Shown here in pieces: positions 7,815-16,371 of a stretch of DNA of 64,000 nt. This DNA comes from Rhodococcus sp. Z13. GTDB taxonomy: Bacteria; Actinomycetota; Actinomycetes; Mycobacteriales; Mycobacteriaceae. The stretch's first letter is position 1; every line of letters begins with the position of its first letter. A model generated the notes under the pieces. That model was given only the letters and a program-made list of their open reading frames with translations. It was not told where the DNA came from and did not search any database. Location: the NCBI RefSeq assembly GCF_025837095.1, contig NZ_CP107551.1, forward strand, positions 4,148,668-4,212,667. The letters run 5' to 3'. Made by a program: the position numbers and the translations under genes.

Positions 7815-9128
7815 ATGAGCGAGAACAACCCCGAAGCCTTCGATCCCAGCGCGAACTGGAGCTTCGAGACCAAGCAGATCCACGTCGGTCAGCCCGCCGG
7901 TGGTGACACCAAGGCCCGCGCGCTGCCGATCTACCAGACCACCAGCTACACCTTCGACAGCACCGACCACGCCGCGGCGCTGTTCGGTCTGGCCGAGCCG
8001 GGCAACATCTACACCCGCATCATGAACCCGACGCAGGACGCCGTCGAGCAGCGCATCGCCTCCCTCGAGGGCGGCGTCGCCGCGCTCCTGCTCTCCTCCG
8101 GTCAGGCCGCCGAGACCTTCGCGATCCTCAACCTCGCCGAGGCCGGCGACCACGTCGTGTCGAGCCCGTACCTCTACGGCGGTACCTACAACCTGTTCCA
8201 CTACACGCTGCCCAAGCTCGGCATCGAGGTCACCTTCGTCGAGGATCCCGACAACCTCGACCAGTGGGCCGAGGCGATCCGCCCCAACACCAAGGCGTTC
8301 TACGGCGAGACCATCGCCAACCCGAAGAACCACGTCCTCGACATCCCCGGCATCTCCGGCGTCGCGCACGACAACGGCCTGCCGCTGATCGTCGACAACA
8401 CGGTCGCCACCCCCTACCTGCTCCGCCCGCTCGAGCACGGCGCCGACATCGTCGTGCACTCGGCCACCAAGTACCTCGGTGGCCACGGCACCGCCATCGC
8501 CGGTGTCATCGTCGACGGCGGCAAGTTCGACTGGACGCAGGGTCGCCACACCAACTTCACCACGCCCGACCCGAGCTACCACGGTGTCGTCTTCGCCGAT
8601 CTCGGCGCCCCGGCCTACGCGCTGAAGGCCCGCGTGCAGCTGCTGCGCGACATGGGTGCGGCCGTCTCGCCGTTCAACGCCTTCCTCATCTCGCAGGGTC
8701 TCGAGACGCTGAGCCTGCGCATCGAGCGGCACGTCGAGAACGCGAAGAAGGTCGCCGAGTTCCTCGAGGCCCGTCCCGAGGTCGCGTCGGTGTCGTACGC
8801 CGGGCTCCCGTCCTCGCCGTGGTACGAGCGCGCCCAGACCCTCGCGCCGCGCGGCGCGGGCGCCATCGTGGTCTTCGAGCTCTCCGGTGGCATCGAGGCC
8901 GGTAAGAAGTTCGTCAACGCCCTGACCCTGCACAGCCACGTCGCCAACATCGGCGACGTCCGCTCGCTGGTCATCCACCCGGCGTCGACCACCCACTCGC
9001 AGCTCACCCCCGAGGAGCAGCTCGCCTCGGGGGTCACCCCGGGCCTGGTGCGCCTGGCCGTGGGCATCGAGCACATCGACGACATCCTCGCCGACATCAC
9101 CGTCGGCCTGGAGGCCGCCGGATCCTGA
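7815..9128 (+). CDS. metY: O-acetylhomoserine sulfhydrylase (PLP-dependent)
   Basis: 437 residues of the Cys/Met metabolism PLP family. It makes homocysteine from O-acetylhomoserine and sulfide in methionine synthesis. PLP-binding Lys219 lies in [26 protein letters not shown] near the N terminus and [12 protein letters not shown] are typical of the ~430-residue MetY branch rather than the ~390-residue MetB/MetC enzymes. The ATG at 7815 has GGAG six bases upstream; the frame is open further 5' through the leader but that part is non-coding. No metX is adjacent in the window. A strong hairpin follows the stop codon. Confidence 0.92.
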   Translation: MSENNPEAFDPSANWSFETKQIHVGQPAGGDTKARALPIYQTTSYTFDSTDHAAALFGLAEPGNIYTRIMNPTQDAVEQRIASLEGGVAALLLSSGQAAETFAILNLAEAGDHVVSSPYLYGGTYNLFHYTLPKLGIEVTFVEDPDNLDQWAEAIRPNTKAFYGETIANPKNHVLDIPGISGVAHDNGLPLIVDNTVATPYLLRPLEHGADIVVHSATKYLGGHGTAIAGVIVDGGKFDWTQGRHTNFTTPDPSYHGVVFADLGAPAYALKARVQLLRDMGAAVSPFNAFLISQGLETLSLRIERHVENAKKVAEFLEARPEVASVSYAGLPSSPWYERAQTLAPRGAGAIVVFELSGGIEAGKKFVNALTLHSHVANIGDVRSLVIHPASTTHSQLTPEEQLASGVTPGLVRLAVGIEHIDDILADITVGLEAAGS

Positions 9129-9151
9129 TCCGGCACCTGCCGAACCGGTAG

Positions 9152-9181
9152 CCGCCCCCACCGTCCCGACGGTGGGGGCGG
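9152..9181. terminator. Bidirectional hairpin terminator after metY
   Basis: Perfect 14-bp arms (CCGCCCCCACCGTC and complement) flank a 2-base centre, between the convergent metY and amidohydrolase genes. Confidence 0.8.
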
Positions 9182-9189
9182 TGCCCGTT

Positions 9190-10077
9190 TCAGGCGGGTT
9201 CGGCGTCGAGGTCGAACAGCCTCGTGGCGTTGTCCCGGCACACGGCGCGGATCCAGTCGTCGTCGGGCGCGACCCGCTCGAGCACCTCGAGCTGGTGCAG
9301 GTAGTCGTAGGGGATGTTCGGAAAATCGGTGCCCAGCAGGATCTTCGAACGCAGCTCACCGAGTCGGGGCAGCTGGTCGGGCGGGAACGGGGTGTCCTTC
9401 TCCACGAAGTCGGTGAAGGCCATCGTCGTGTCGAGATGCACCCGCTCGTATCGCTCGGCGAGATCGAGGAATTCGCGGTACTCGGGCAACCCCATGTGCG
9501 CGACGATCACCGTCAGCCGCGGGAAACGCCGCAACAGGTCCCGCATGGGTTCGGGACCGGTGTGCGTGCCGGGGGCCGGACCCGAACCGCAGTGCACGAC
9601 GATCGGTGTCCCCGTCTCCTCGAGCAGGCCCCACACATCGTCGAGCAGCGGGTCCAGCGGGGTGTAGTCACCGACCTGGATGTGCGACTTGAACACCCGC
9701 GCACCGGCGTCGATCGCCTCGGCGACGTAGCTCTTCGCCTCGGGTTCGGGATAGAAGGTGGCGGTGTGCAGGCAGTCGGGGGTGCGGGACGCGAAGTCCA
9801 CCGCCCAGGCGTTCAGCCACGCGGCCATGCCGGGCTTGTGCGGGTAGAGCATGGCGGTGAAGCGCCGCACCCCGAACTCCCGCAGCCGCGCGAGGCGTTC
9901 CTCCTCGGTCTGCCGGTAGGTGATCGGCCACGGCCGGCCGACGAGCGGTCCCGCGGCGTCGAAGTAGGCCCACACCTTGTCGAGGACGTTGCGGGGCATG
10001 AAATGGGTGTGGACGTCGACGAGGTGGTCGAGTCCGTGAGCATTCCGGAACCGGGCGATCCGCTCGACTTCGTTCAT
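9190..10077 (-). CDS. Amidohydrolase_2-family metal-dependent hydrolase
   Basis: 295 residues forming a TIM-barrel hydrolase or decarboxylase of the amidohydrolase_2 (ACMSD/LigW-like) type. Metal-ligand motifs appear in order: DVHTHF (~22-27), VVHCGSG (~165), VAHMGLPE (~195) and LGTDFP (~255). No N-terminal extension is needed: ATG 10077 gives the normal family length. Substrate cannot be deduced; such enzymes act on cyclic amides, lactones or aromatic carboxylates. It is convergent with metY and followed upstream by RNase HI on the same strand (32-base gap). Confidence 0.8.
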   Translation of the reverse strand: MNEVERIARFRNAHGLDHLVDVHTHFMPRNVLDKVWAYFDAAGPLVGRPWPITYRQTEEERLARLREFGVRRFTAMLYPHKPGMAAWLNAWAVDFASRTPDCLHTATFYPEPEAKSYVAEAIDAGARVFKSHIQVGDYTPLDPLLDDVWGLLEETGTPIVVHCGSGPAPGTHTGPEPMRDLLRRFPRLTVIVAHMGLPEYREFLDLAERYERVHLDTTMAFTDFVEKDTPFPPDQLPRLGELRSKILLGTDFPNIPYDYLHQLEVLERVAPDDDWIRAVCRDNATRLFDLDAEPA

Positions 10078-10109
10078 GGCGCGACCGTACCGGCGCGGCC
10101 CGCGGAACG

Positions 10110-10640
10110 TCAGAAGAGGGTCAGTTCGGCGTCGTCGACCCGCTTCGACGGAGCGCGCTCGGCCGGCGCGACGGTGGGCACCTCGATCGGCCCTGGCTTC
10201 GCCGCGATCTCGCGGGCAGCCTGCCCGGCGAGGGTGTCGGCCAGCTCGTTGAAGTGGTTGCCGACGTGGCCGCGCACCCAGCGGAACCGCACCGGCCCGG
10301 CCCGCTCGGTGAGCTCGCGGTCGATCGCACGGACGAGGTCGAGGTTCTTCACCGGCGCGCCGGTCGCCGTCTTCCACCCCTTGCGCTTCCAGCCGGGCAG
10401 CCACTCGGAGGCGCACTTGATGGCGTACTGCGAATCGGACTCGATGATCATCGGCTCGGAACCGGGATGGGCCTTCAGGGCCTCGAGCAGCGCCCTGAGT
10501 TCCGCGATCTGATTCGTCCCCGAGCGCTCGCCACCCGACGCACTGGGGCCTTCGTGATTGACCCACGCCCATCCGATGGCGCCACCGGGATTGCGCAGGC
10601 AGGATCCGTCGGTGCTCACGATGATCATGCGCCCGACCAT
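10110..10640 (-). CDS. rnhA: Ribonuclease HI
   Basis: 176 residues. It cleaves the RNA strand of RNA:DNA hybrids. The DEDD catalytic carboxylates are Asp11 (STDGSCLRNPGG), Glu47 (NQIAELRALLEAL), Asp69 (IESDSQYAIKC) and Asp135 (HFNELADTLA). A short C-terminal tail beyond ~150 is Ala/Pro/Lys-rich. I prefer ATG 10640 (GGAGG eight bases upstream) over the internal ATG 10628, which has no ribosome site. It is divergent from a DNA glycosylase, so the two share a 57-base promoter region. Confidence 0.9.
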   Translation of the reverse strand: MVGRMIIVSTDGSCLRNPGGAIGWAWVNHEGPSASGGERSGTNQIAELRALLEALKAHPGSEPMIIESDSQYAIKCASEWLPGWKRKGWKTATGAPVKNLDLVRAIDRELTERAGPVRFRWVRGHVGNHFNELADTLAGQAAREIAAKPGPIEVPTVAPAERAPSKRVDDAELTLF

Positions 10641-10697
10641 ATCCCTACCCTCCGACACGGCGAAAGTCGGCGCGACATCCCGGAGTACGGTATGGAG

Positions 10698-11681
10698 GTG
10701 ACCGTGTCCGGCGAGGGAGGACGACCCGGCGTGTGCGCCCCGGGCGGCGCGACCCCGACCGTCGGCACCGGCCCGCTCGAGGCACGTGTGCGCATCCCCC
10801 GGCCCGTCGACGTCGTGCGCTCCCTGCGGCCGCTGCAGCGCGGCCCCTACGACCCCTGCCATCGCACCGACGGAACGACGGTCTGGCGGACCTCCCGGAT
10901 GGATTCCGGACCCGTCACCTACCGGCTCACCCAGGACGGCCCGCACGGCGCGTGGTGTCTCGCCTGGGGGCCGGGCGCCCCGGAGCTGCTCGACCGGCTG
11001 CCCGCCCTGCTCGGCGCCGACGACGACCCTTCCGGTTTCGCACCCGACCATCCGGCGCTCGCCGAGGCACACCGGCGGCTGCCCGCGTTGCGCATCCCCC
11101 GCACCGGCCGGGTGCTCGAGTCCCTCGTCCCCGCGATCCTCGAACAGCGCGTGCACGGGGTCGCGGCGTTCGCCTCGTGGCGGCGCCTGGTCACCCGGTT
11201 CGGCGATCCGGCGCCCGGGCCGGCGCCGGAAGGGATGCGGGTGCCGCCCGCCGCACAGGTCTGGCGGGTGGTTCCGTCCTGGGAGTTCCATCGCGCGAAC
11301 GTCGATCCCGGTCGCGCCCGGACCGTGGTGCGCTGCGCGCAGCTCGCCGACTCCCTCGAACGTCTCGTCCGGTGCACGCCCGCCGAGGCCCGGCGGAAGC
11401 TGCGGTCCGTCCCCGGGGTGGGGGTGTGGACGGCCGCGGAGGTGGCGCAGCGTGCCTTCGGCGACAGCGACGCGCTCTCCGTCGGCGACTACCACCTCGC
11501 GAAGGTGGTCGGCTGGTCGCTGCTGGGCCGGCCTCTCGACGACGCGGGCATGATCGAGCACCTCGAGCCGCTCCGCCCGCACCGTCACCGGGCGGTCCGG
11601 TTGATCGTCGAGTCCGGCGGTTACGCGCGGGTTCCGAAACGCGGCCCGCGGACCCCGATCACGGATCACCGCGGAAGGTGA
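10698..11681 (+). CDS. HhH-GPD DNA glycosylase (AlkA-like 3-methyladenine glycosylase)
   Basis: About 327 residues. The C-terminal half has the helix-hairpin-helix (LRSVPGVGVWTAAEVAQRAFG, ~234-254) followed by the catalytic Asp264 in VGDYHLAK. The N-terminal half (~20-130) resembles the AlkA beta domain. It should excise alkylated bases as a monofunctional glycosylase. GTG 10698 lies 6 bases after TACGGT, a TANNNT -10 box, implying a leaderless mRNA; GTG 10704 or ATG 10692 are alternatives. Together with two methyltransferase genes at 53-55 kb the window is rich in alkylation repair. Confidence 0.82.
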   Translation: MTVSGEGGRPGVCAPGGATPTVGTGPLEARVRIPRPVDVVRSLRPLQRGPYDPCHRTDGTTVWRTSRMDSGPVTYRLTQDGPHGAWCLAWGPGAPELLDRLPALLGADDDPSGFAPDHPALAEAHRRLPALRIPRTGRVLESLVPAILEQRVHGVAAFASWRRLVTRFGDPAPGPAPEGMRVPPAAQVWRVVPSWEFHRANVDPGRARTVVRCAQLADSLERLVRCTPAEARRKLRSVPGVGVWTAAEVAQRAFGDSDALSVGDYHLAKVVGWSLLGRPLDDAGMIEHLEPLRPHRHRAVRLIVESGGYARVPKRGPRTPITDHRGR

Positions 11682-11725
11682 CCTGGCTCTCGCTGCCCGG
11701 AGGCACGCCTCGTAGACTCGGTGCC

Positions 11726-12205
11726 ATGTCCGCCACCGACGATGCGGCCGGCCCGGAACGCCTCGGGCACCTCCCCAGCTTCCTGATGACACAGGCGGCG
11801 CGACACGTCCACCGGGTCGTGTTCGACCGGCTCGACGCCGCCGACGCCCGCGGGCACCACTACCGGGTCCTCGCCGCGCTCGAGGAGTACGGGCCGTCCA
11901 GCCAGATCGATCTCGCGCGGCGCTGCAGTCTCGACCGCAGCGACGTGGCGGGCACCGTCGACGCGCTCGCCGACCGGCGTTTCGTCGAACGCGCCCCCGA
12001 TCCGACCGATCGGCGGCGCAACGTCGTCAGCCTCACGCGCCGGGGCCGCAACCGGTTGTTCGATCTCGATCGCCGGCTCACCGAGGCGCAGGAGGAGGCC
12101 TTCGCTCCCCTCGACGACGCCGAGCGGGAGCAGCTCGTGTCGATGCTCACACGACTTGTCCAGTATCACACCCACCCGGCGCAGATCGCCGCGCGGCCGT
12201 CGTAG
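11726..12205 (+). CDS. MarR-family transcriptional regulator
   Basis: 159 residues with the MarR winged helix: SQIDLARRCSLDRSDVAGTVDALADRRFVERAPDPTDRR in fragments covers the recognition helix and wing (DPTDRRRN). The ATG is 7 bases after TAGACT, so a leaderless transcript is likely. It lies 44 bases after the glycosylase and 57 bases before the thioesterase gene; its target is unknown, perhaps a neighbour. Confidence 0.82.
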   Translation: MSATDDAAGPERLGHLPSFLMTQAARHVHRVVFDRLDAADARGHHYRVLAALEEYGPSSQIDLARRCSLDRSDVAGTVDALADRRFVERAPDPTDRRRNVVSLTRRGRNRLFDLDRRLTEAQEEAFAPLDDAEREQLVSMLTRLVQYHTHPAQIAARPS

Positions 12206-12262
12206 GCTTGGAACGTGCGGGTACCGGAGATCCCGGGAGCGCGTTCTACGAAAGGACCACGG

Positions 12263-12772
12263 GTGCAGGCCAAACCTTGCCGAGAATCACGAGTCATCAA
12301 GACCAGCAGGGTTTTTCCCAACGACGTCAACGACCACAACACGTTGTTCGGCGGGAAACTGATGAGCGACATCGACATGACCGCCTCGATCTCCGCGACA
12401 CGTCACAGTCGCGCCTCGGTCGTGACGGCGTCGACCGACTCGGTCGCCTTCCTCGAGCCCGTGCGTCCGTCGGACTCGGTGTGCCTCGAATCGTTCGTGA
12501 CGTGGACCGGCCGCAGTTCGATGGAGGTGTTCGTCAAGGTCACCGCCGAGAACCTGCGCAGCGGTGAGCGGCGCATCGCCGCGACGGCCTTCCTCACCTT
12601 CGTGGCGATCGACGACGACGGTCACCCCACCCCGGTGCCCCCGGTGCTCCCGGAGTCCGAGGAGGAGCGCCGCCTCAACCAGTCCGGCGACGAGCGCGCC
12701 GAGCACCGTCGCGCCCATCGCCGGTTGAGTCAGGAGATGGCGGAGTACCTCACCACCAGCCGTCCGTGGTGA
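12263..12772 (+). CDS. Acyl-CoA thioesterase (hotdog fold, YciA/BFIT type)
   Basis: 169 residues. The hotdog signature FPNDVNDHNTLFGGKLMSDID (shown in part: NDHNTLFGGKLM) carries the catalytic Asn/Asp region of acyl-CoA hydrolases, and the central STDSVAFLEPV is characteristic of the family. It probably hydrolyses medium- to long-chain acyl-CoA in the cytoplasm. I choose GTG 12263 (AAAGGA eight bases upstream). An in-frame GTG at 12215 sits six bases after TAGGCT and could be a leaderless start, adding 16 non-conserved residues. Confidence 0.83.
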   Translation: MQAKPCRESRVIKTSRVFPNDVNDHNTLFGGKLMSDIDMTASISATRHSRASVVTASTDSVAFLEPVRPSDSVCLESFVTWTGRSSMEVFVKVTAENLRSGERRIAATAFLTFVAIDDDGHPTPVPPVLPESEEERRLNQSGDERAEHRRAHRRLSQEMAEYLTTSRPW

Positions 12773-12774
12773 GG
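12748..12774. terminator. Hairpin at the end of the thioesterase gene
   Basis: CCTCACCAC pairs with GTGGTGAGG around a 9-base loop, overlapping the thioesterase stop codon. It could end transcription from both sides because the acyl-CoA dehydrogenase gene is convergent. Confidence 0.45.
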
Positions 12775-12785
12775 TAGCCGCTCCC

Positions 12786-13943
12786 CTACAACGCCCGCGC
12801 GATGATCTGCTTCATCACCTCGTTGGCGCCGGCGTAGATCCGCTGCACACGCGCGTCCTCGTACATGCGGGCGATGAGGTATTCGCGCATGTAGCCGTAG
12901 CCGCCGTGCAGCTGCACGCAGCGGTCGATGACCTCGCACTGCTTGTCGGTCAGCCAGTACTTGACCATCGCGGCGTCGGACGCGTCGAGTTCGCCCTTCA
13001 GGTGCTGTTCGATGCAGTGGTCGAGGAAGACGCGGCTGGTGCGTGCGATGGTCTGGCACTCGGCGAGTTCGAAGGCGGTGTTCTGGAACTCGAAGAGGCT
13101 GTGGCCGAAGGCCTGTCGCGCCTTGGTGTAGCGCACGGTCTCCTCGACGGCCCGCTCCATCGCGCCGGCGGCCTGGGCGCCGATGATGAGGCGTTCCTGC
13201 ACGAGCTGCGCCATGAGCTGCCCGAAGCCGAGGCCCTCGGTCTCGCCGAGCAGGTTGGTCACGGGCACCCGCACGTCGACGAACGACAGTTCGGAGGTGT
13301 CGGCGGCGTGCTGGCCGACCTTGTCGAGCACGCGGCCCACCGAGAACCCGGGGGTGTCGCGCAGGTCGACGATGAGCAGCGACACGCCCTTGGCGCCGGC
13401 CTTCGGGTCGGTCTTGACGGCGAGGACGATGACGTCGGCCGACGAACCGTTGGTGATGAAGGTCTTCGAGCCGTTGACGACGTAGTGGTCGCCGTCGCGC
13501 ACCGCGGTGGTCTTGATGGCCTTGAGGTCCGAGCCCGCGCCGGGTTCGGACATGCCGATGGCGCCGAGGATCTCACCGGTGGCCATGCCCGGCAGCCAGG
13601 TCTTCTTCTGCTCCTCGTTGCCGTACTCGAGGATGTAATGGGCGACGATGCCGCTGTGCACGGAGTTGCCGAAGGCGAGATCGCCGGAATAGCCCTGCGC
13701 CTCGAAGACGGCGAGGTCGTGCGCGAAAGTTCCTCCGCCGCCGCCGTATTCCTCCGGAATCGAGCAGCAGAGCAGGCCGAGCCTTCCGGCCTCGAGCCAC
13801 ACCTCGCGATCGATGCGGCGCTGCGACTCCCACTTCTCCGACTTGGCCATCACCTCGCGCTCGAAGAACTCGCGCGCGAGATCGTAGACGGCAGAGACCT
13901 CGTCGTCGTGCCAGGAGGGGATGTACTTCTTCGCCATGGACAT
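12786..13943 (-). CDS. Acyl-CoA dehydrogenase (FadE, long-chain/isovaleryl type)
   Basis: 385 residues, FAD enzyme introducing an alpha-beta double bond in an acyl-CoA. Family signatures: IGMSEPGAGSDL (~125), NGSKTFITNG (~160) and HGGYGYMREY (~345). The usual C-terminal catalytic Glu position is Ala (RIYAGANEVMKQ), while Glu250 in QERLII matches the alternative catalytic Glu of long-chain and isovaleryl-CoA dehydrogenases, so it should be active. It is the last gene of a minus-strand series, 37 bases after the acyl-CoA ligase. ATG 13943 has AAGGAA upstream. Confidence 0.87.
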   Translation of the reverse strand: MSMAKKYIPSWHDDEVSAVYDLAREFFEREVMAKSEKWESQRRIDREVWLEAGRLGLLCCSIPEEYGGGGGTFAHDLAVFEAQGYSGDLAFGNSVHSGIVAHYILEYGNEEQKKTWLPGMATGEILGAIGMSEPGAGSDLKAIKTTAVRDGDHYVVNGSKTFITNGSSADVIVLAVKTDPKAGAKGVSLLIVDLRDTPGFSVGRVLDKVGQHAADTSELSFVDVRVPVTNLLGETEGLGFGQLMAQLVQERLIIGAQAAGAMERAVEETVRYTKARQAFGHSLFEFQNTAFELAECQTIARTSRVFLDHCIEQHLKGELDASDAAMVKYWLTDKQCEVIDRCVQLHGGYGYMREYLIARMYEDARVQRIYAGANEVMKQIIARAL

Positions 13944-13980
13944 GTCGTTTCCTTCTCGGAGTGTTTCGGTCGCGGGGGCG

Positions 13981-15498
13981 TCAGGAACCGCGCAGCTCGC
14001 GCTTGAGGAGCTTGCCGCTCTGGTTGCGCGGCAGGGTGTCGACGAAGCGAACGGCCTTGGGCACCTTGAACGGTGCGAGGCGCTGCTTGACGTGGTCGAT
14101 CAGCTCGCCCTCGTCGAGGGCATGGCCCTCCTTGAGCACGACGACCGCGGTCACGGCCTCGATCCACTTCTCGTCGGGCGTGCCGATCACGGCGACCTCG
14201 GCGACGGCCGGGTGCGTGTAGATCGCGTCCTCGACCTCGCGGGAGGCGACGAGGATGCCGCCGGTGTTGATGACGTCCTTGATGCGGTCGACGACGGTGA
14301 TGAAGCCTTCGGAGTCGCGGGTGACGAGGTCGCCGGAGTGGAACCAGCCGTCGCGGAAGGCCTCCGCGGTGGCCTCGGGGTTGTCCCAGTAGCCGAGGCA
14401 CAGTTGCGGTGAGCGGTACAGGATCTCGCCGGGTTCGCCGTCGGGCACGTCGTTGCCGTCCGAGTCCACGATGCGAGTCTCGACGAACATCACCGCGCGA
14501 CCGCACGAGGCAGGACGGGCGTCGTGCTCCTCGGGTCGCAGCACGGTGGCGAGCGGCCCGATCTCGGACTGGCCGAAGCAGTTGTAGAAGCCGAGTTCGG
14601 GATAGCGGGCACGGAGCCGTTCGAGCACCGTGACCGGCATGATCGACGCCCCGTACTGGGCCTTGCGCAGTGACGACAGGTCGCGGTTGTCGAGATCGGG
14701 GTGGTTGGTCAGCGGCACCCACACCGTCGGGGCGAGGAACAGCGCGCCGATGCGTTCCTCCTCGACGAGGCGGAGGATCTCGGCGACGTCGGGGGCGGGC
14801 AGCAGTCGCACGGTCGCGCCCACCGCGAGGTAGGGCAGCAGGAAGACGTGCATGGCGGCGGAGTGGTAGAGCGGCATGCACACGAGCGGGTCGTCGCCGG
14901 CCGACAGGTCGAGGGCGTCGATCGACGACATGTACTCGAAGATCAGGGCACGGTGGGTCATCATGGCGCCCTTGGGCTTCGAGGTGGTCCCCGAGGTGTA
15001 GAGCAACTGCACGAGGTCGGTGTCGGCCACCGTCACGTCGAGGGTGGGCACCTCACCGGTCCGCGCGACCGTGAGCAGGGAGTCGTCGGCGTCGCGGAGC
15101 GGGACGACGGTCTCGGCGGGCACGCCGGCCAGGACGGCGTCGAGGTTGTCGCGCAGCACCGGGTCCACCAGCACCGCCTTCGCGCCGGACTGGCCGAGCA
15201 GGTACGACAGTTCCTCCCCCCGCAGGGCGTAGTTGATCGGTACGTGCACGAGCCCGGCGCGGGCGGCGGCGAGATAGCCGAGGGCGTAGGCATCGGAGTT
15301 GGTGCCGTAGGCGGCCACGCGGTCGCCCTTGGCCAGGCCGAGCGACAGCAGGTGGGCGGCGGCGCGGGTGACCGCTTCGTCGAGTTCCCGGTAGGTGAAC
15401 TGCCGGTCGCCGAAGCGGAGCGCGACGCGCTGGGGGTAGCGGGCGGCGGTGCGGTGCAGGATGCCGTCGACGGTGCTCTGACGAGGGTCCGTGGTCAT
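13981..15498 (-). CDS. AMP-forming acyl-CoA synthetase (FadD-like)
   Basis: 505 residues of the ANL superfamily. The P-loop-like motif is YTSGTTSKPKGAMMTH (~170-185), followed by GQSEIG (~300), the hinge DRIKDVINTGG (~410) and the catalytic Lys in NQSGKLLKRE near the C terminus. It activates a carboxylate with ATP and CoA. I start at ATG 15498; TAACCT lies eight bases before it, so it may have its own leaderless promoter besides read-through from the hydratase-like gene 57 bases upstream. The substrate is unknown; its place between Ech-like and FadE genes implies a beta-oxidation-type acid. Confidence 0.87.
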   Translation of the reverse strand: MTTDPRQSTVDGILHRTAARYPQRVALRFGDRQFTYRELDEAVTRAAAHLLSLGLAKGDRVAAYGTNSDAYALGYLAAARAGLVHVPINYALRGEELSYLLGQSGAKAVLVDPVLRDNLDAVLAGVPAETVVPLRDADDSLLTVARTGEVPTLDVTVADTDLVQLLYTSGTTSKPKGAMMTHRALIFEYMSSIDALDLSAGDDPLVCMPLYHSAAMHVFLLPYLAVGATVRLLPAPDVAEILRLVEEERIGALFLAPTVWVPLTNHPDLDNRDLSSLRKAQYGASIMPVTVLERLRARYPELGFYNCFGQSEIGPLATVLRPEEHDARPASCGRAVMFVETRIVDSDGNDVPDGEPGEILYRSPQLCLGYWDNPEATAEAFRDGWFHSGDLVTRDSEGFITVVDRIKDVINTGGILVASREVEDAIYTHPAVAEVAVIGTPDEKWIEAVTAVVVLKEGHALDEGELIDHVKQRLAPFKVPKAVRFVDTLPRNQSGKLLKRELRGS

Positions 15499-15522
15499 GG
15501 AAGCGAAGGTTATAGGACGTCC
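15499..15522 (-). promoter_or_regulatory. Putative internal promoter with GGACGTCC palindrome
   Basis: Upstream of the acyl-CoA synthetase start the minus strand carries TAACCT (TANNNT) eight bases before ATG and the 8-bp palindrome GGACGTCC (15515-15522) adjoining it. A regulator bound there would cover the -10 region. Confidence 0.35.
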
Positions 15523-15555
15523 AACCAAATATCCAGACCTAGCGATCGCTCAGCT

Positions 15556-16371
15556 TCACCGGCCCCGCCAGACCGGAGCGCGCTTCTCCACGAACGCCGT
15601 CATGCCCTCCTGGGCGTCCTCGATCATCGCGTTGGAGGCCATCGTCTCCGCCATCGCCGCGTAGGCGGTGTCCTGCGGCAGGTCGACCTGCCGGTAGAAG
15701 GCCTCCTTGCCGATGCGGACCGTCGCCGGGGAGGCCGACGCGATCTTCAGGGCGAGCTCGGTGGTGGCGGTCTCGAGCGCTTCCGGTTCCACGACGAAGT
15801 TCACCAGCCCCCAGTCCGCCGCCGTCCGCGCGTCGATGGTGTCGCCGGTGAGCAGCAGCTGCAGCGCCCGCTTGCGTCCGATCGCACGGCTGACCGCGAC
15901 CATCGGGGTCGAGCAGAACAGGCCGATTCGCACACCCGGGGTGCCGAACTCGGCGTCCGTCGCCGCCACCGCAAGGTCGCACGCCGCGACGAGCTGGCAG
16001 CCCGCGGCGACCGCCGCACCCTGCACCGACGCGATCACCGGCTGCGGGATCGACTGCACGGTGCGCATCATCTCGTTGCAGGTCTCGAAGATCGCACGTT
16101 CCTCGTCGAGGGTGCGGCCGATCATCTCCCGCAGGTCGTGACCGGCGGAGAAGACCGGGCCCTCCGCGCGGATCACGATCACCTTGGTGTTCGCCGACAG
16201 AGCGGTCAGACCGGCGACGACCTCGCGCATGGTGGCCACCGACAGGGGATTGCGCTGCCGGGGCCGGGCGAGGGTGAGCACGCCGATGCCGCTGTCCTCG
16301 TCGACGGCGATGAGCACGGGTGCGGGCAGGGTTTCGGCGGCGCCGCGGCCGGCGGTGGAGCGATCGGTCAC
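15556..16371 (-). CDS. Enoyl-CoA hydratase/isomerase-family protein lacking catalytic glutamates
   Basis: 271 residues, crotonase fold, closest by feel to the ECHDC3-like branch. The oxyanion-hole region FSAGHDLREM (~74-83) is intact. However, where rat hydratase has Glu144 this protein has Gln126 (AAGCQLVAAC), and where it has Glu164 it has Gly146 (GTPGVRIG). It therefore probably is not a classical hydratase and may do another crotonase reaction (hydrolysis, isomerisation or C-C cleavage). The GTG start overlaps the stop codon of the NmrA-like gene (GTGA), implying translational coupling. Confidence 0.82.
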   Translation of the reverse strand: MTDRSTAGRGAAETLPAPVLIAVDEDSGIGVLTLARPRQRNPLSVATMREVVAGLTALSANTKVIVIRAEGPVFSAGHDLREMIGRTLDEERAIFETCNEMMRTVQSIPQPVIASVQGAAVAAGCQLVAACDLAVAATDAEFGTPGVRIGLFCSTPMVAVSRAIGRKRALQLLLTGDTIDARTAADWGLVNFVVEPEALETATTELALKIASASPATVRIGKEAFYRQVDLPQDTAYAAMAETMASNAMIEDAQEGMTAFVEKRAPVWRGR

